64,000 nucleotides of DNA, taken from positions 8,844,669 through 8,908,668 of the forward strand of contig NZ_JACCBT010000001.1 of assembly GCF_013409045.1 (NCBI RefSeq), read 5' to 3'. This stretch comes from Actinomadura citrea. GTDB lineage: Bacteria > Actinomycetota > Actinomycetes > Streptosporangiales > Streptosporangiaceae. This document shows, in pieces, positions 43,323 to 51,678 of the stretch (the stretch's first letter is position 1; the number at the start of each line of letters is the position of its first letter). A program made the translations under genes and the position numbers. The notes under the pieces were generated by a model. That model was not told the DNA's origin. It did no database searches and worked only from the letters and a program-made list of their open reading frames with translations.

Positions 43323-45578
43323 ATGGGCGACCGCACGGCCTTCCGCACCTGCCCCCTCTGTGAAGCCCTGTGCGGGCTCGAACTGACCCTCGACGAGGCC
43401 GGGACGGTCACGCGCGTCCGCGGCGACGAGAAGGACCCGTTCAGCAAGGGCTACATCTGCCCCAAGGGCGCGACGCTCGGGAGCCTCGACGGCGACCCCG
43501 ACCGGCTCGCGGAGCCGCTCGTGGCGGGCGAGGCCTCCGGGTGGGACGAGGCGTTCGAGACGGTGAGCCGGAGGCTGGCGGAGGTCGTCGCGCGGCACGG
43601 GCGCGACTCCGTCGCCGTCTACATCGGGAACCCGACGGCCCACTCGATCGCCGGGCCGCTGTACGGGTCCGCGATCGTCAAGGCGCTCGGCACCCGCAAC
43701 CTCTACACGGCGAGCACCGCCGACCAGATGCCGAAGCACGTGGCATGCGGGCACATGTTCGGCGACCCCCTGGCGATCCCCGTGCCCGACCTCGACCGCA
43801 CCGGGCACCTGCTCATGCTCGGGGCGAATCCGCTGGAGTCCAACGGCAGCCTCGCGTCCGCGCCCGACTTCCCGGGACGGCTCAAGGCGATCCGGGCGCG
43901 CGGCGGGAAGATCACGGTCGTCGACCCGCGCCGGACGCGGACGGCCGCGCTCGCCGACGAGCACGTGTTCATCCGTCCGGGCACGGACGCGTTCTTCCTG
44001 ATGGCGCTCGTCCACACCCTGTTCGCCGAGGATCTGGTCAGGACCGCCGAGCACCTGGCCGGTCGCGTCAACGGCCTGGACGACCTGCGCGCCCTCGCCA
44101 TCGACTTCGCCCCCGAGGACGTCGCGGCCGTCACGGGCGTCGGCGCCGCGACGATCCGCCGGACCGCGCGCGAGCTGGCCGCCGCCGAGCGCGCCGCCGT
44201 CTACGGCCGCATCGGGACGTGCACGCAGGCCTACGGGACGCTCAACAGCTGGCTCGTGGACGTCCTGAACACCCTCACCGGGAACCTCGACCGCCCGGGC
44301 GGGGCGATGTTCCCGCGGCCCGCACACGCCCCGGTGTACCGGCGCAAGAAGCCGTTCACGACCGGGCGGTGGCGCAGCCGCGTCCGCGGGCTGCCCGAGG
44401 TCAACGGCGAGATGCCCGTCGCGACGCTCGCCGACGAGATCGAGACGCCCGGTGAGGGCCGGATCAGGGCGCTGATCACGATCGGCGGGAACCCGGCCCT
44501 GTCGGCGCCGAACGCCGCCCGGCTCGACCGCGCGCTCGCCGGCCTTGAGTTCATGGTCAGCGTCGACCCCTACCTGAACGAGACGACCCGGCACGCGCAC
44601 GTGGTCCTGCCGCCGCCGCGCCCGGCGCAGACCCCGCACTACGACATCGCGCTGACCGGGCTCGCCGTCCGCGACTACGCGCGCTACTCGCCGCCGGCCG
44701 TCCCGCTGCCGGAGGGGCGGCCCAGCGAGGCCGACATCCTCGCGCGGCTCGCCCTGGCCGCCTCCGGGACGGACGGCGACCCCGCCCTGCTCGACGAGAT
44801 GATCATCAAGGCGACGCTGGAGAAGGCCGTCGCGCTCCCCGGTTCCCCGGTGCTCGGCCGCGAGCCCGACGAGCTGCGCAAGATGCTCGACACCGGCCCC
44901 CTCACCGAGCAGCGGCTCGACATGATGCTCCGCCTCGGCCCCTACGGCGACGCGTTCGGCGGCGAGCCCGCCCTCCGCGAGGAGCCCGGCGGCGCCTCCG
45001 GCGTCACCGGTCTCACGCTGACGCGGCTGCGCACCGAGTACCCGCACGGGCTCGATCTCGGCGCCCTCAAGCCGCGGCTGGACGAGGTCCTGTGCACCAC
45101 GTCCGGCCGGATCGAGCTGTGCCCGTCCACGTGCGCCGCCGACGTCGACCGGCTGCGCTCCGCCCTGCGCGATCCGGGGACGTCCGGCGGCATGGTGCTG
45201 ATCGGGCGCCGCCACCTGCGGTCCAACAACAGCTGGCTGCACAACGTCCCCGAGCTGGTGCGCGGCTCGAACACCTGCACCCTCCAGCTCAACCCGGCCG
45301 ACGCCGACCGCCTCGGCGTCGCGGCGGGCGACACCGTCCGCGTCACGTCCCGGGCAGGCGCCCTGGAGGCCGTCGCCGAGCCCACCGACACGATCATGGC
45401 CGGGGTGGTCAGCCTGCCGCACGGCTGGGGCCACGACCGCCCCGGGACCAGGACGCGCGTCGCGAGCCGGCACGCCGGGGTGAACGTCAACGCCGTCACC
45501 GACGAGCAGGAGATCGACCCGCTCTCGGGCAACGCCGTCCTCAACGGGGTGCCCGTCACCCTGGAGGCGGCGCGCTGA
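43323..45578 (+). CDS. Molybdopterin-dependent oxidoreductase (DMSO reductase superfamily)
   Basis: 751 residues from an ATG with AAGGAG upstream. An N-terminal 4Fe-4S motif (CPLCEALC, then ICPKG) is followed by the molybdopterin domains, with LMLGANPLESNGSL, GKITVVDPRRTRTA and GRIGTCTQAYG, and a C-terminal barrel ending in LPHGWGHDRPGT. This is the assimilatory formate dehydrogenase/nitrate reductase-like branch. The cytoplasmic form without a twin-arginine signal suggests an assimilatory or detoxifying role. The Rieske protein gene 106 bases downstream in the same direction could encode its electron partner. Confidence 0.9.
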   Translation: MGDRTAFRTCPLCEALCGLELTLDEAGTVTRVRGDEKDPFSKGYICPKGATLGSLDGDPDRLAEPLVAGEASGWDEAFETVSRRLAEVVARHGRDSVAVYIGNPTAHSIAGPLYGSAIVKALGTRNLYTASTADQMPKHVACGHMFGDPLAIPVPDLDRTGHLLMLGANPLESNGSLASAPDFPGRLKAIRARGGKITVVDPRRTRTAALADEHVFIRPGTDAFFLMALVHTLFAEDLVRTAEHLAGRVNGLDDLRALAIDFAPEDVAAVTGVGAATIRRTARELAAAERAAVYGRIGTCTQAYGTLNSWLVDVLNTLTGNLDRPGGAMFPRPAHAPVYRRKKPFTTGRWRSRVRGLPEVNGEMPVATLADEIETPGEGRIRALITIGGNPALSAPNAARLDRALAGLEFMVSVDPYLNETTRHAHVVLPPPRPAQTPHYDIALTGLAVRDYARYSPPAVPLPEGRPSEADILARLALAASGTDGDPALLDEMIIKATLEKAVALPGSPVLGREPDELRKMLDTGPLTEQRLDMMLRLGPYGDAFGGEPALREEPGGASGVTGLTLTRLRTEYPHGLDLGALKPRLDEVLCTTSGRIELCPSTCAADVDRLRSALRDPGTSGGMVLIGRRHLRSNNSWLHNVPELVRGSNTCTLQLNPADADRLGVAAGDTVRVTSRAGALEAVAEPTDTIMAGVVSLPHGWGHDRPGTRTRVASRHAGVNVNAVTDEQEIDPLSGNAVLNGVPVTLEAAR

Positions 45579-45684
45579 CCCGTTGTTTAGCCCCTCCCGG
45601 CACCAGGTAGGTATGACTGGCCGCGGAGGAACGCGGGAGACTAGGGTCGCAACAGGCGTCCCAGCAGGACCGCGAAGGAGGGGC

Positions 45685-46599
45685 ATGAACCGACGGGTCA
45701 ACATCTTCCGGCGCGGGGAGAGCCCCCAGGCGACCGCGCGGCTGGCCGACGCCACCGAGGGGCTGGAGCACGCCAGCGCCCTGGACCGTCCCATCCGGGT
45801 GCTGTCCGGGGCCGTCCGGCGGGTGCTGCGTCCCGGGCCGGTCAAGGACGCCCTCCACGGCGTCCCGGTCGGCCATCCGGCCCACGCGCCGCTCACCGAC
45901 CTGCCCATCGGACTGTGGATGTCGGCCGCCGTCCTCGACCTTGTCCCCGGCACGCGCCGCGCCTCGCAGGTCCTCGTCGCCGCCGGGCTCGCCGGCGCCG
46001 TCCCGACCGTCCTCACCGGCATCGCCGACTGGTCGGCCCTGCACCGCGAGCAGCAGCGCGTCGGGCTCGTCCACGCCGCCGGGACGGCCACCGCGAGCAT
46101 GCTGTACTCGGCGTCCTTCGTGGCCCGCTACCAGGGCCGCGACGCCGCCGGGCGCGCGCTCGGCTTCGCGGGCCTCAGCGCCCTCGTCGCGGGCGCCTAC
46201 CTCGGCGGGCATCTGGCGTTCCGGCAGGCCGCCGGCGCCAGCCACGCCGACCAGCTCGCCCACCTGGTCCCGCTCGGCTGGCACGACCTGTGCGCCGTCG
46301 AGGACCTCCCGGACGGCTGGCCCGTCTCGCGGCGCCTCGGCTACATCGACCTGTTCGTCCTGCGGCAGGGCGAGGACGTGCACGTCCTCGCCGACCGCTG
46401 CAGCCATCTCGCCGGCCCGCTCCACCAGGGCCGCGTCCTGACCGACGACGGCGCCGACACCTGCGTCGTCTGCCCCTGGCACGGCAGCACGTTCCGCGTC
46501 GCCGACGGCTCCGTCGTCCACGGCCCGGCCACGGCCCGCCAGCCGTCCTTCGAGACCCGTGTGACCGAGGAGGGCACCCTCCAGGTCCGCCCGGTCTGA
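45685..46599 (+). CDS. DUF2231 membrane domain fused to a Rieske 2Fe-2S domain
   Basis: 304 residues from an ATG with GAAGGAGG upstream. Residues 50-190 are a four-helix DUF2231 domain (VPVGHPAHAPLTDLPIGLW). Residues 205-304 form a Rieske domain with CSHLAGPLHQG and CPWHGSTF, which supply the two Cys and two His ligands. The cluster would face the cytoplasm or the outside depending on helix topology, which cannot be settled here. The gene follows the molybdoenzyme in the same direction and is a plausible electron carrier for it. Confidence 0.9.
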   Translation: MNRRVNIFRRGESPQATARLADATEGLEHASALDRPIRVLSGAVRRVLRPGPVKDALHGVPVGHPAHAPLTDLPIGLWMSAAVLDLVPGTRRASQVLVAAGLAGAVPTVLTGIADWSALHREQQRVGLVHAAGTATASMLYSASFVARYQGRDAAGRALGFAGLSALVAGAYLGGHLAFRQAAGASHADQLAHLVPLGWHDLCAVEDLPDGWPVSRRLGYIDLFVLRQGEDVHVLADRCSHLAGPLHQGRVLTDDGADTCVVCPWHGSTFRVADGSVVHGPATARQPSFETRVTEEGTLQVRPV

Positions 46600-46966
46600 C
46601 CTCTTCGGTCTGACTTCTCCGTTCTGAGGGCTCCGTTCTGAGGCGCTCGCGCACATCCGCGCGGGCGCCTTCCGCATGCCCGCCGTCCTTCGTGATGGTG
46701 CCGGTATGGCCCGGACACCATGGAGATCTTGGGCTTTTCACTGATTGACCCCTTTTAAAGGGGTCTGGATGTCCATTATGAGCCTTTCGTCGGCGGTAAG
46801 GAGATTGCCGTTGGCCGTTCCGCGAGAAAGTCTTCACCCCGCACACTGATCACCATTCCCAATGTTTGCGACCTGCACGACATGCGCGGAATTCCCCCCG
46901 GGAAGCGTGATCAAGGAAACGATGCCGGACACCTCCGGCATCGAAGATCATTTCGTTGGGGGAAGC
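46600..46966. other. Intergenic region with palindrome
   Basis: 367 bases between the Rieske-protein stop and the SH3-repeat protein. It is less GC-rich than the genes. It contains a direct repeat near the start (TCCGTTCTGAGG-like copies at about 46618-46643) and the 19-bp palindrome at 46747-46765. No gene is evident. Confidence 0.6.
46747..46765. promoter_or_regulatory. Perfect palindrome GACCCCTTT-T-AAAGGGGTC
   Basis: Nine-base arms around one T, about 200 bases before the SH3/sortase operon. It overlaps a possible -35 hexamer (TTGACC, 46745-46750). It could be an operator; the short loop argues against a terminator. Confidence 0.5.
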
Positions 46967-47674
46967 ATGAGGACAAGCGCGCGAACCGGCATGGCACTCG
47001 CCGTGGCCGGTACGGCGGGCGGGCTGACGCTGCTGTCCGGCGGAGCCGTCGCCGTCGCGGCGACGGCCGCGACCCACGCCGAGGCGGCGACCACCACCGC
47101 CGACCGGGCGGCGGTCTGCCGCTACGAGGTCACCGCACGGTCCGGCCTGGCGGTCCGCACGGGTCCCGGCGTCAGATTCCGGAAGGTCGGCTCGCTGCCG
47201 TACCGCAAGCACATCAGCGCCGACTGCAAGAGCAGCGGCTGGACCCAGCTGCGCGGCAGCGTCCCGCCGGCCTGGATCGGCAGGTGGGTCTCGCGCGCCT
47301 ATCTCAAGCCGATCACGCCCATCCGCGTCTGCCGCTACGAGGTCACCGCACGGTCCGGCCTGGCGGTCCGCAACGGTCCCGGCACCAGGTTCAAGCGGGT
47401 CGGCACGCTGGCCTACCGCCTGCACATCAGCGCCGACTGCAAGAACAGCGGCTGGACCCAGCTGCGCGGCAGCGTCCCGCCCGCCTTGATCGGCAAGTGG
47501 GTCTCGCGGACCTACCTCAAGCCGATCAGGCCGAGCGGGGGCGTCAGCGCCGGTGGCGGCGGCACCTCGATGTCGAGCTTCCCGATGCTGGCCGGCGCCG
47601 GTCTCGGAGTTCTCGCGCTGGGCGGCGGCATCGTCGTCGTGGCCCGTCGCCGTCAGGTGAAGGGCGTTTCCTGA
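46967..47674 (+). CDS. Secreted protein with two SH3-type repeats and C-terminal anchor
   Basis: 235 residues from an ATG with GGGGGAAG upstream. The signal peptide is about 1-41. Two nearly identical SH3b-like repeats (about 50-115 and 120-187) share CRYEVTARSGLAVR, HISADCK and SGWTQLRGSVP, with a Cys pair each. The C-terminus is SFPMLAGAGLGVLALGGGIVVVARRRQ: a helix and Arg tail like a sortase substrate, but without LPXTG. The next gene, four bases on, is a sortase. SH3b repeats usually bind the peptidoglycan cross-bridge. Confidence 0.85.
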   Translation: MRTSARTGMALAVAGTAGGLTLLSGGAVAVAATAATHAEAATTTADRAAVCRYEVTARSGLAVRTGPGVRFRKVGSLPYRKHISADCKSSGWTQLRGSVPPAWIGRWVSRAYLKPITPIRVCRYEVTARSGLAVRNGPGTRFKRVGTLAYRLHISADCKNSGWTQLRGSVPPALIGKWVSRTYLKPIRPSGGVSAGGGGTSMSSFPMLAGAGLGVLALGGGIVVVARRRQVKGVS

Positions 47675-47678
47675 ACCC

Positions 47679-48365
47679 ATGGACAGGAGAAGGCGCGGTG
47701 GCCGGTCGAGCCGTTTCTGGTATCGGCTGGCCGCCGCGCTCATCGCGACAGGGACCGCGATGTTCGTCGTCGGACTGGTGCGCGACCGCACCGATCCGCC
47801 GCCGCAACCGCCGTCCTCGGACCTCGTGCAGCCCGCTCCCAGAAAAGCGGAGCCCCAACCGGACAACGCACTCCGGCCGTCCGTGCCCGAACGCATCAAA
47901 ATACCGTCCATCAAGGTCGACGCGCGGATCCGCCGCGTCACCACGGAACGCGACGGGACGCTCGGCGTTCCGCCGCTCACCCGGGTCCGGGAGGTCGGCT
48001 GGTGGGAGGACGGCCCGACGCCGGGCGAGAACGGCAGCAGCGTGCTCGTCGGCCACGTCGACTCCAAGTCGGGCCCGGGCGCCTTCTACCGGCTCGGTGC
48101 GCTCCGTCCGGGCCGCCGGATCGAGGTCGTCCGCGAGGACGGCACGGCGCCGGCCTTCCGCATCGACCGGATCAAGCGCGTCGACAAGGACGAGTTCCCG
48201 ACCGACAGCGTCTACGGGCAGCGCGGACGGCCTGAACTGCGCCTGGTCACCTGCGGCGGCAGATTCGACCGCAAGCGGGGGCACTACGTGGACAACGTGA
48301 TCGTCTACGCGTCCCTGATTCCCGAGCCTCAGAACGCCGTTCCGGAGACCCACCGCAAGTCCTGA
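47679..48365 (+). CDS. Class F-type sortase
   Basis: 228 residues, four bases after its likely substrate gene. An N-terminal membrane helix (about 15-33) is followed by a Pro-rich linker and a sortase domain with KIPSIKVDARIRRV, the His in VLVGHVDSK, the Cys in RLVTCGG and the HYVDNVIVYA segment that follows. Sortases join exported proteins to the wall or to each other. The catalytic set appears complete. The single substrate next to it has no LPXTG signal, so its recognition motif would be unusual, or it serves distant substrates. Confidence 0.88.
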   Translation: MDRRRRGGRSSRFWYRLAAALIATGTAMFVVGLVRDRTDPPPQPPSSDLVQPAPRKAEPQPDNALRPSVPERIKIPSIKVDARIRRVTTERDGTLGVPPLTRVREVGWWEDGPTPGENGSSVLVGHVDSKSGPGAFYRLGALRPGRRIEVVREDGTAPAFRIDRIKRVDKDEFPTDSVYGQRGRPELRLVTCGGRFDRKRGHYVDNVIVYASLIPEPQNAVPETHRKS

Positions 48366-48371
48366 CCGCCG

Positions 48372-48407
48372 GTCACCGGACGGGCCGGGCCCGGCCCGCC
48401 GGGACCG
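48372..48407. terminator. Bidirectional terminator after the sortase gene
   Basis: A near-complete palindrome: an 18-bp core (48382-48399) flanked by CCGG and GGT/ACC pairs. It separates the sortase (+) from the small minus-strand gene that ends at 48419. Confidence 0.6.
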
Positions 48408-48418
48408 TCTGGCGGCGG

Positions 48419-48658
48419 TCAGCCGGACGGTTCGCGGCCGTCGGAGGCCACGGGGTGCTCCACCAGGGCCAGGACACGGCTCGCCATGAAGCGCGCCGTG
48501 CGGACGGGGGTGCCCGTCCGGGTGACCTCGCTGACCTCCACGACGCCGCGCCGCGTCGCGATCTCCACGCGGCGGCCCGCCCGGCTCGCCGCGACCTCGT
48601 ACGTCCGCGTCCCCTCGCCCCCGGCGTCGATCACTATTTCGACCCTGTCGCCCTTCAT
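48419..48658 (-). CDS. Small beta-rich hypothetical protein
   Basis: 79 residues from an ATG with GGAGG nine bases upstream, which decides the start. The sequence alternates charged and hydrophobic residues (KGDRVEIVIDAGGEGTRTYEVAASR), consistent with a small beta-sheet protein; no Cys, no signal. It is 89 bases downstream of the TSUP permease gene on the same strand and could be co-transcribed. I recognise no family. Confidence 0.7.
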   Translation of the reverse strand: MKGDRVEIVIDAGGEGTRTYEVAASRAGRRVEIATRRGVVEVSEVTRTGTPVRTARFMASRVLALVEHPVASDGREPSG

Positions 48659-48747
48659 GCGCGCGAACCTCCGGTAGTCGAACGTATATTCGACTCCTAC
48701 CCGGAACGAGCGGTTCGTAATCCTCCCGAAAGGTGCGAAAGCCCTGG

Positions 48748-49521
48748 TCAGGCCAGGAGATTGACGATGGCGACGACGCCCACGACGACGATGACGGCGC
48801 GCAGTGCCAGCGGCGGGATGCGGCGGCCGACCTTCGCGCCGATCATGCCCCCGCAGGTGGAGCCCGCGGCGATGAGCAGCACGACCCACCAGTCGATCTC
48901 GGTGTCGGCGAACAGCCACATGAGCGTGAACAGGATCGCGGCGGTGCCGTTCACGACGGCCGACAGGACGTTCTTCCCCGCGTTCAGGCGTTGCAGATCG
49001 TCGTCCAGCATGATGCCGAGCAGGGCGATGAGGATGATGCCCTGCGCGGCGCCGAAGTAGCCGCCGTACATGCCCGCGAGCAGCACCCCGACCCACAGCG
49101 CCGGGCCGCCGTGCTGCGGACGGTGCTCGCCCTCCCGGCGGCGCAGCATCCACTTCTGCAGGCGGGGCTGCACGATCACGAGGACCAGCGCGATGATGAT
49201 CAGCACGACGACGATGACGTCGAACGCCTCGGCGGGCAGGCCGAGCAGCAGCAGGCCGCCGATCACGGCCCCGATGAGGGAGCCGGAGGCCAGGCGCGTC
49301 AGCCGTCCGCGCTGCCCCTTCAGCTCGTGGCGGTAGCCGTAGGCGCCCGTCACGCCGCCCGGGACGAGCCCGATGTTGTTGGAGATGTTCGCGACCACGG
49401 GCGGGTAGCCGAGCGCCACCAGGGTCGGGAAGGTGATCAGGGAGCCGGACCCGACGACGGTGTTGATGCCTCCGGCGGCCACACCGGCCGCGAAGACGGC
49501 GGCCGCGTCCAGCAGATTCAC
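48748..49521 (-). CDS. TauE/SafE (TSUP) family permease
   Basis: 257 residues from a GTG; a GTG at 49560 would add 13. Eight predicted helices with two related halves: AAGGINTVVGSGSLITFPTLVALG in the first and AGMYGGYFGAAQGIILIALLG in the second, the family hallmark. TSUP proteins move sulfite, sulfonates or other organic anions across the membrane. No sulfur gene is adjacent to define the substrate. Confidence 0.9.
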   Translation of the reverse strand: MNLLDAAAVFAAGVAAGGINTVVGSGSLITFPTLVALGYPPVVANISNNIGLVPGGVTGAYGYRHELKGQRGRLTRLASGSLIGAVIGGLLLLGLPAEAFDVIVVVLIIIALVLVIVQPRLQKWMLRRREGEHRPQHGGPALWVGVLLAGMYGGYFGAAQGIILIALLGIMLDDDLQRLNAGKNVLSAVVNGTAAILFTLMWLFADTEIDWWVVLLIAAGSTCGGMIGAKVGRRIPPLALRAVIVVVGVVAIVNLLA

Positions 49522-49624
49522 GTCCGTCCCATCCCTGCGCTGCGAGTCCCGACGGCGCACATCGTAGGGACTCCGCCGCGCGCCCCCGTCGATCGGGGGG
49601 TCGTTTCGTGGCGTCCCGCCCGGT

Positions 49625-50413
49625 TCAGCGGGCCGAGCGGGCGTACCAGCGGCCGTTCTGGCGGTCGATCGCCAGCGGGAGCCCGAACGTCTCCGACAGG
49701 TGCTCCCGGGTGAAGACCTCGTCCACCTTGCCCTGGGCGACGATCTCCCCGCGGCGCAGCAGCAGCGCGTGGGTGAAGCCCTCCGGGACCTCCTCCACGT
49801 GGTGGCTGACCATCGCGATGGCGGGCGCGGCCGGGTCGTCGGCGAGGGCGGCGAGGCGGGCGACGAGATCCTCGCGCCCGCCGAGGTCGAGGCCGGCGGC
49901 GGGCTCGTCGAGCAGCAGCAGCTCGGGGTCGGGCATCAGGGCGCGGGCGATCTGGACGCGCTTGCGCTCGCCCTCCGACAGGGTGCTGAACGTCCGGCGG
50001 ATCAGGTCGGCGGCGCCGAGGGCCTCCAGCAGCGCGACGGCGCGGTCGAGGTCGGTCGAGTCGTACTCCTCCTGCCAGCGCCCGAGGATCGCGTACGAGG
50101 CGGTCAGCACCAGGTCGATGACCGTCTCGCCGGCCGGGACCTTCTCCGCGACGGACGAGCTCGCGAGGCCGATCCGCGGCCGGAGCTCGAACACGTCGGT
50201 GCGGCCGAGCTCCTCCTCCAGGATCTCGACGCTGCCCTCGGTGGGATGCAGCATGGCGGCGGCGACCTGCAGCAACGTGGTCTTGCCCGCGCCGTTCGGG
50301 CCGACGATGACCCACCGGTCGCCCTCGTTCACCGTCCATGTGACGTCGCGCAGCAGGGTGGCCCCGCCGCGCCTGACCCCGACTCCGCGGAGTTGAAGCA
50401 CCTCGCCTGCCAT
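49625..50413 (-). CDS. ABC transporter ATP-binding protein
   Basis: 262 residues. Walker A GPNGAGKTTL, signature LSEGERKRVQIARAL, Walker B LLLLDEPAAGLD and the switch His in MVSHHVEEVP are complete. The sequence is closest to the ModF/YlmA-type ATPases without a permease gene, and none is nearby here. It may couple to a permease elsewhere or act as a cytosolic ATPase. It is divergent from the gene at 50640. Confidence 0.9.
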   Translation of the reverse strand: MAGEVLQLRGVGVRRGGATLLRDVTWTVNEGDRWVIVGPNGAGKTTLLQVAAAMLHPTEGSVEILEEELGRTDVFELRPRIGLASSSVAEKVPAGETVIDLVLTASYAILGRWQEEYDSTDLDRAVALLEALGAADLIRRTFSTLSEGERKRVQIARALMPDPELLLLDEPAAGLDLGGREDLVARLAALADDPAAPAIAMVSHHVEEVPEGFTHALLLRRGEIVAQGKVDEVFTREHLSETFGLPLAIDRQNGRWYARSAR

Positions 50414-50639
50414 CGCGCGCCTTCGTCCCCAATCCGGTGGTCCGTGCTCCCGCTTGCAGGAAAGAACCTATGCGATCCGGGGCGGCCGTGGCCCCCCGGG
50501 ACCGCACCCGGGGAACGGCCCCGGAACGCTCCCGCGCCGCGAGAGGTCCCTTACGTCCGGTGGCACCGGCGATCCGAGCGCTTATCGTGGATCGCATGCC
50601 CATTGCGGAACGCACGAGACCGAGAATGAGCACGGACGT

Positions 50640-51407
50640 ATGAGCAGGGCCGTCGCGATCGCCCTCGTCGCCTGGGGCAACGCCTGGCTGACGGGGCACG
50701 TCGGCCTGGACGAGGCCGTCGACGAGATCGAGAAGAGCGCGGGCCCGCAGATCGTCGGCGGTGCGCCCGCCGAGGTGACGCTGCGGCGCGGCCTCGGCGA
50801 CCTGCGCGTCGGCGGGCTGGCGGCGCTGCGGCTGGCGCTGCCGGAGCCGGGCGACCCGCTGGGACTGACCGGACCGCCGTCCTTCAACGCCGCGGCGATC
50901 GATGCGGGCGCCGCGGCCGTCGCCGTGCTCGACGGGCGGGCGATGGGGCTCGTCCCGTCGGAGGACCGGCGCGGCTCGTCCTACGTCGGCGTCCGCTGGA
51001 CGACGCACGACGCGTCCGCGGCGCCGCCCGACGTCCCGTCCCTCGCGGAGGCCGACCGGCGGCTCACGCTCGCCATGCGGGACGCCACCGAGGCGCTGCT
51101 GACCGTCGACGACTTCGCCGGCGTGCCGCCCGAGATCGGGGACGCGCTGGTCGACCTGCGCGATCCCGACCGCGGCGACCACCCGCTGTCCCCCGGCTAC
51201 CCGCCCCGCGCCCACCGCGTCGCCGCCCTCGCCGGACGCCTCTCCTTCGTCGTCGACCTCGCCCGGCAGATGGACGAGCGCGGCCTCAGCGCCGACCAGA
51301 TGAGGCGCCGCGGCGAAGCCCTCCGCCTCCTGGACGCCGCCGTGCGCCGCGCCCTGGTGGCGGCTTGCAACAGTGCGTTCGACCCGGTCCCCGGACCGGA
51401 GCGCTAG
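50640..51407 (+). CDS. Conserved hypothetical protein ending in a tandem repeat
   Basis: 255 residues from the ATG at 50640. It is soluble and rich in Ala, Asp and Arg, with a helical C-terminal half (residues 200-245, RMEERG-like amphipathic segments). No motif points to an enzyme. Its last codons (PVPGPER) lie in the first copy of a 96/98-bp direct repeat, and the repeats downstream restate the same ending. I recognise no family beyond similar unannotated actinomycete proteins. Confidence 0.75.
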   Translation: MSRAVAIALVAWGNAWLTGHVGLDEAVDEIEKSAGPQIVGGAPAEVTLRRGLGDLRVGGLAALRLALPEPGDPLGLTGPPSFNAAAIDAGAAAVAVLDGRAMGLVPSEDRRGSSYVGVRWTTHDASAAPPDVPSLAEADRRLTLAMRDATEALLTVDDFAGVPPEIGDALVDLRDPDRGDHPLSPGYPPRAHRVAALAGRLSFVVDLARQMDERGLSADQMRRRGEALRLLDAAVRRALVAACNSAFDPVPGPER

Positions 51408-51602
51408 CGGAGGGGAGGGGCCGGGTCGGATCCGCCCTTGCCGGGGGGTGTGGGGGTCGCCCCCCACAGAAAGAACCGCCCGGTCCCCGGACCGGAGCGC
51501 TAGCGGAGGGGAGGGGGCCGGGTCGGATCCGCCCTTGCCGGGGGGTGTGGGGGGTCGCCCCCCACAGAAAGAACCGCCCGGTCCCCGGACCGGAGCGCTA
51601 GC
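51383..51602. repeat. Tandem direct repeat, 2.25 copies of 96/98 bp
   Basis: Copies start at 51383, 51479 and (partial, 26 bp) 51577. They differ by single extra Gs in two G-runs. Each begins CCCGGTCCCCGGACCGG and contains a GTGTGGGGG-TCG-CCCCCCAC hairpin. The first copy includes the end and stop codon of the hypothetical gene, and each further copy again reads PVPGPER-stop. The hairpins probably terminate that transcript. Confidence 0.9.
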
Positions 51603-51633
51603 TGTACTGGTGTGGTTGTGGTTGGACAGCGAA

Positions 51634-51663
51634 AGCGGGGCGTCCCGGATGGGGCGCCCCGCT
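51634..51663 (-). terminator. Terminator after the RDD gene
   Basis: A perfect 9-bp stem (51634-51642 with 51655-51663) with a 12-base loop, starting 16 bases beyond the RDD stop. On the minus strand the stem is followed by TTTC. Confidence 0.7.
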
Positions 51664-51678
51664 GTCGTGGGTCGTGGG

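Noticed and set aside
42552-46100. A 1182-codon open frame on the minus strand
   Set aside because: It lies opposite the conserved hypothetical, molybdoenzyme and Rieske genes, all of which have clear domains; composition is antisense-like.
46967-47674. LPXTG sorting signal in the SH3-repeat protein
   Set aside because: No LPXTG or close variant precedes the C-terminal helix.
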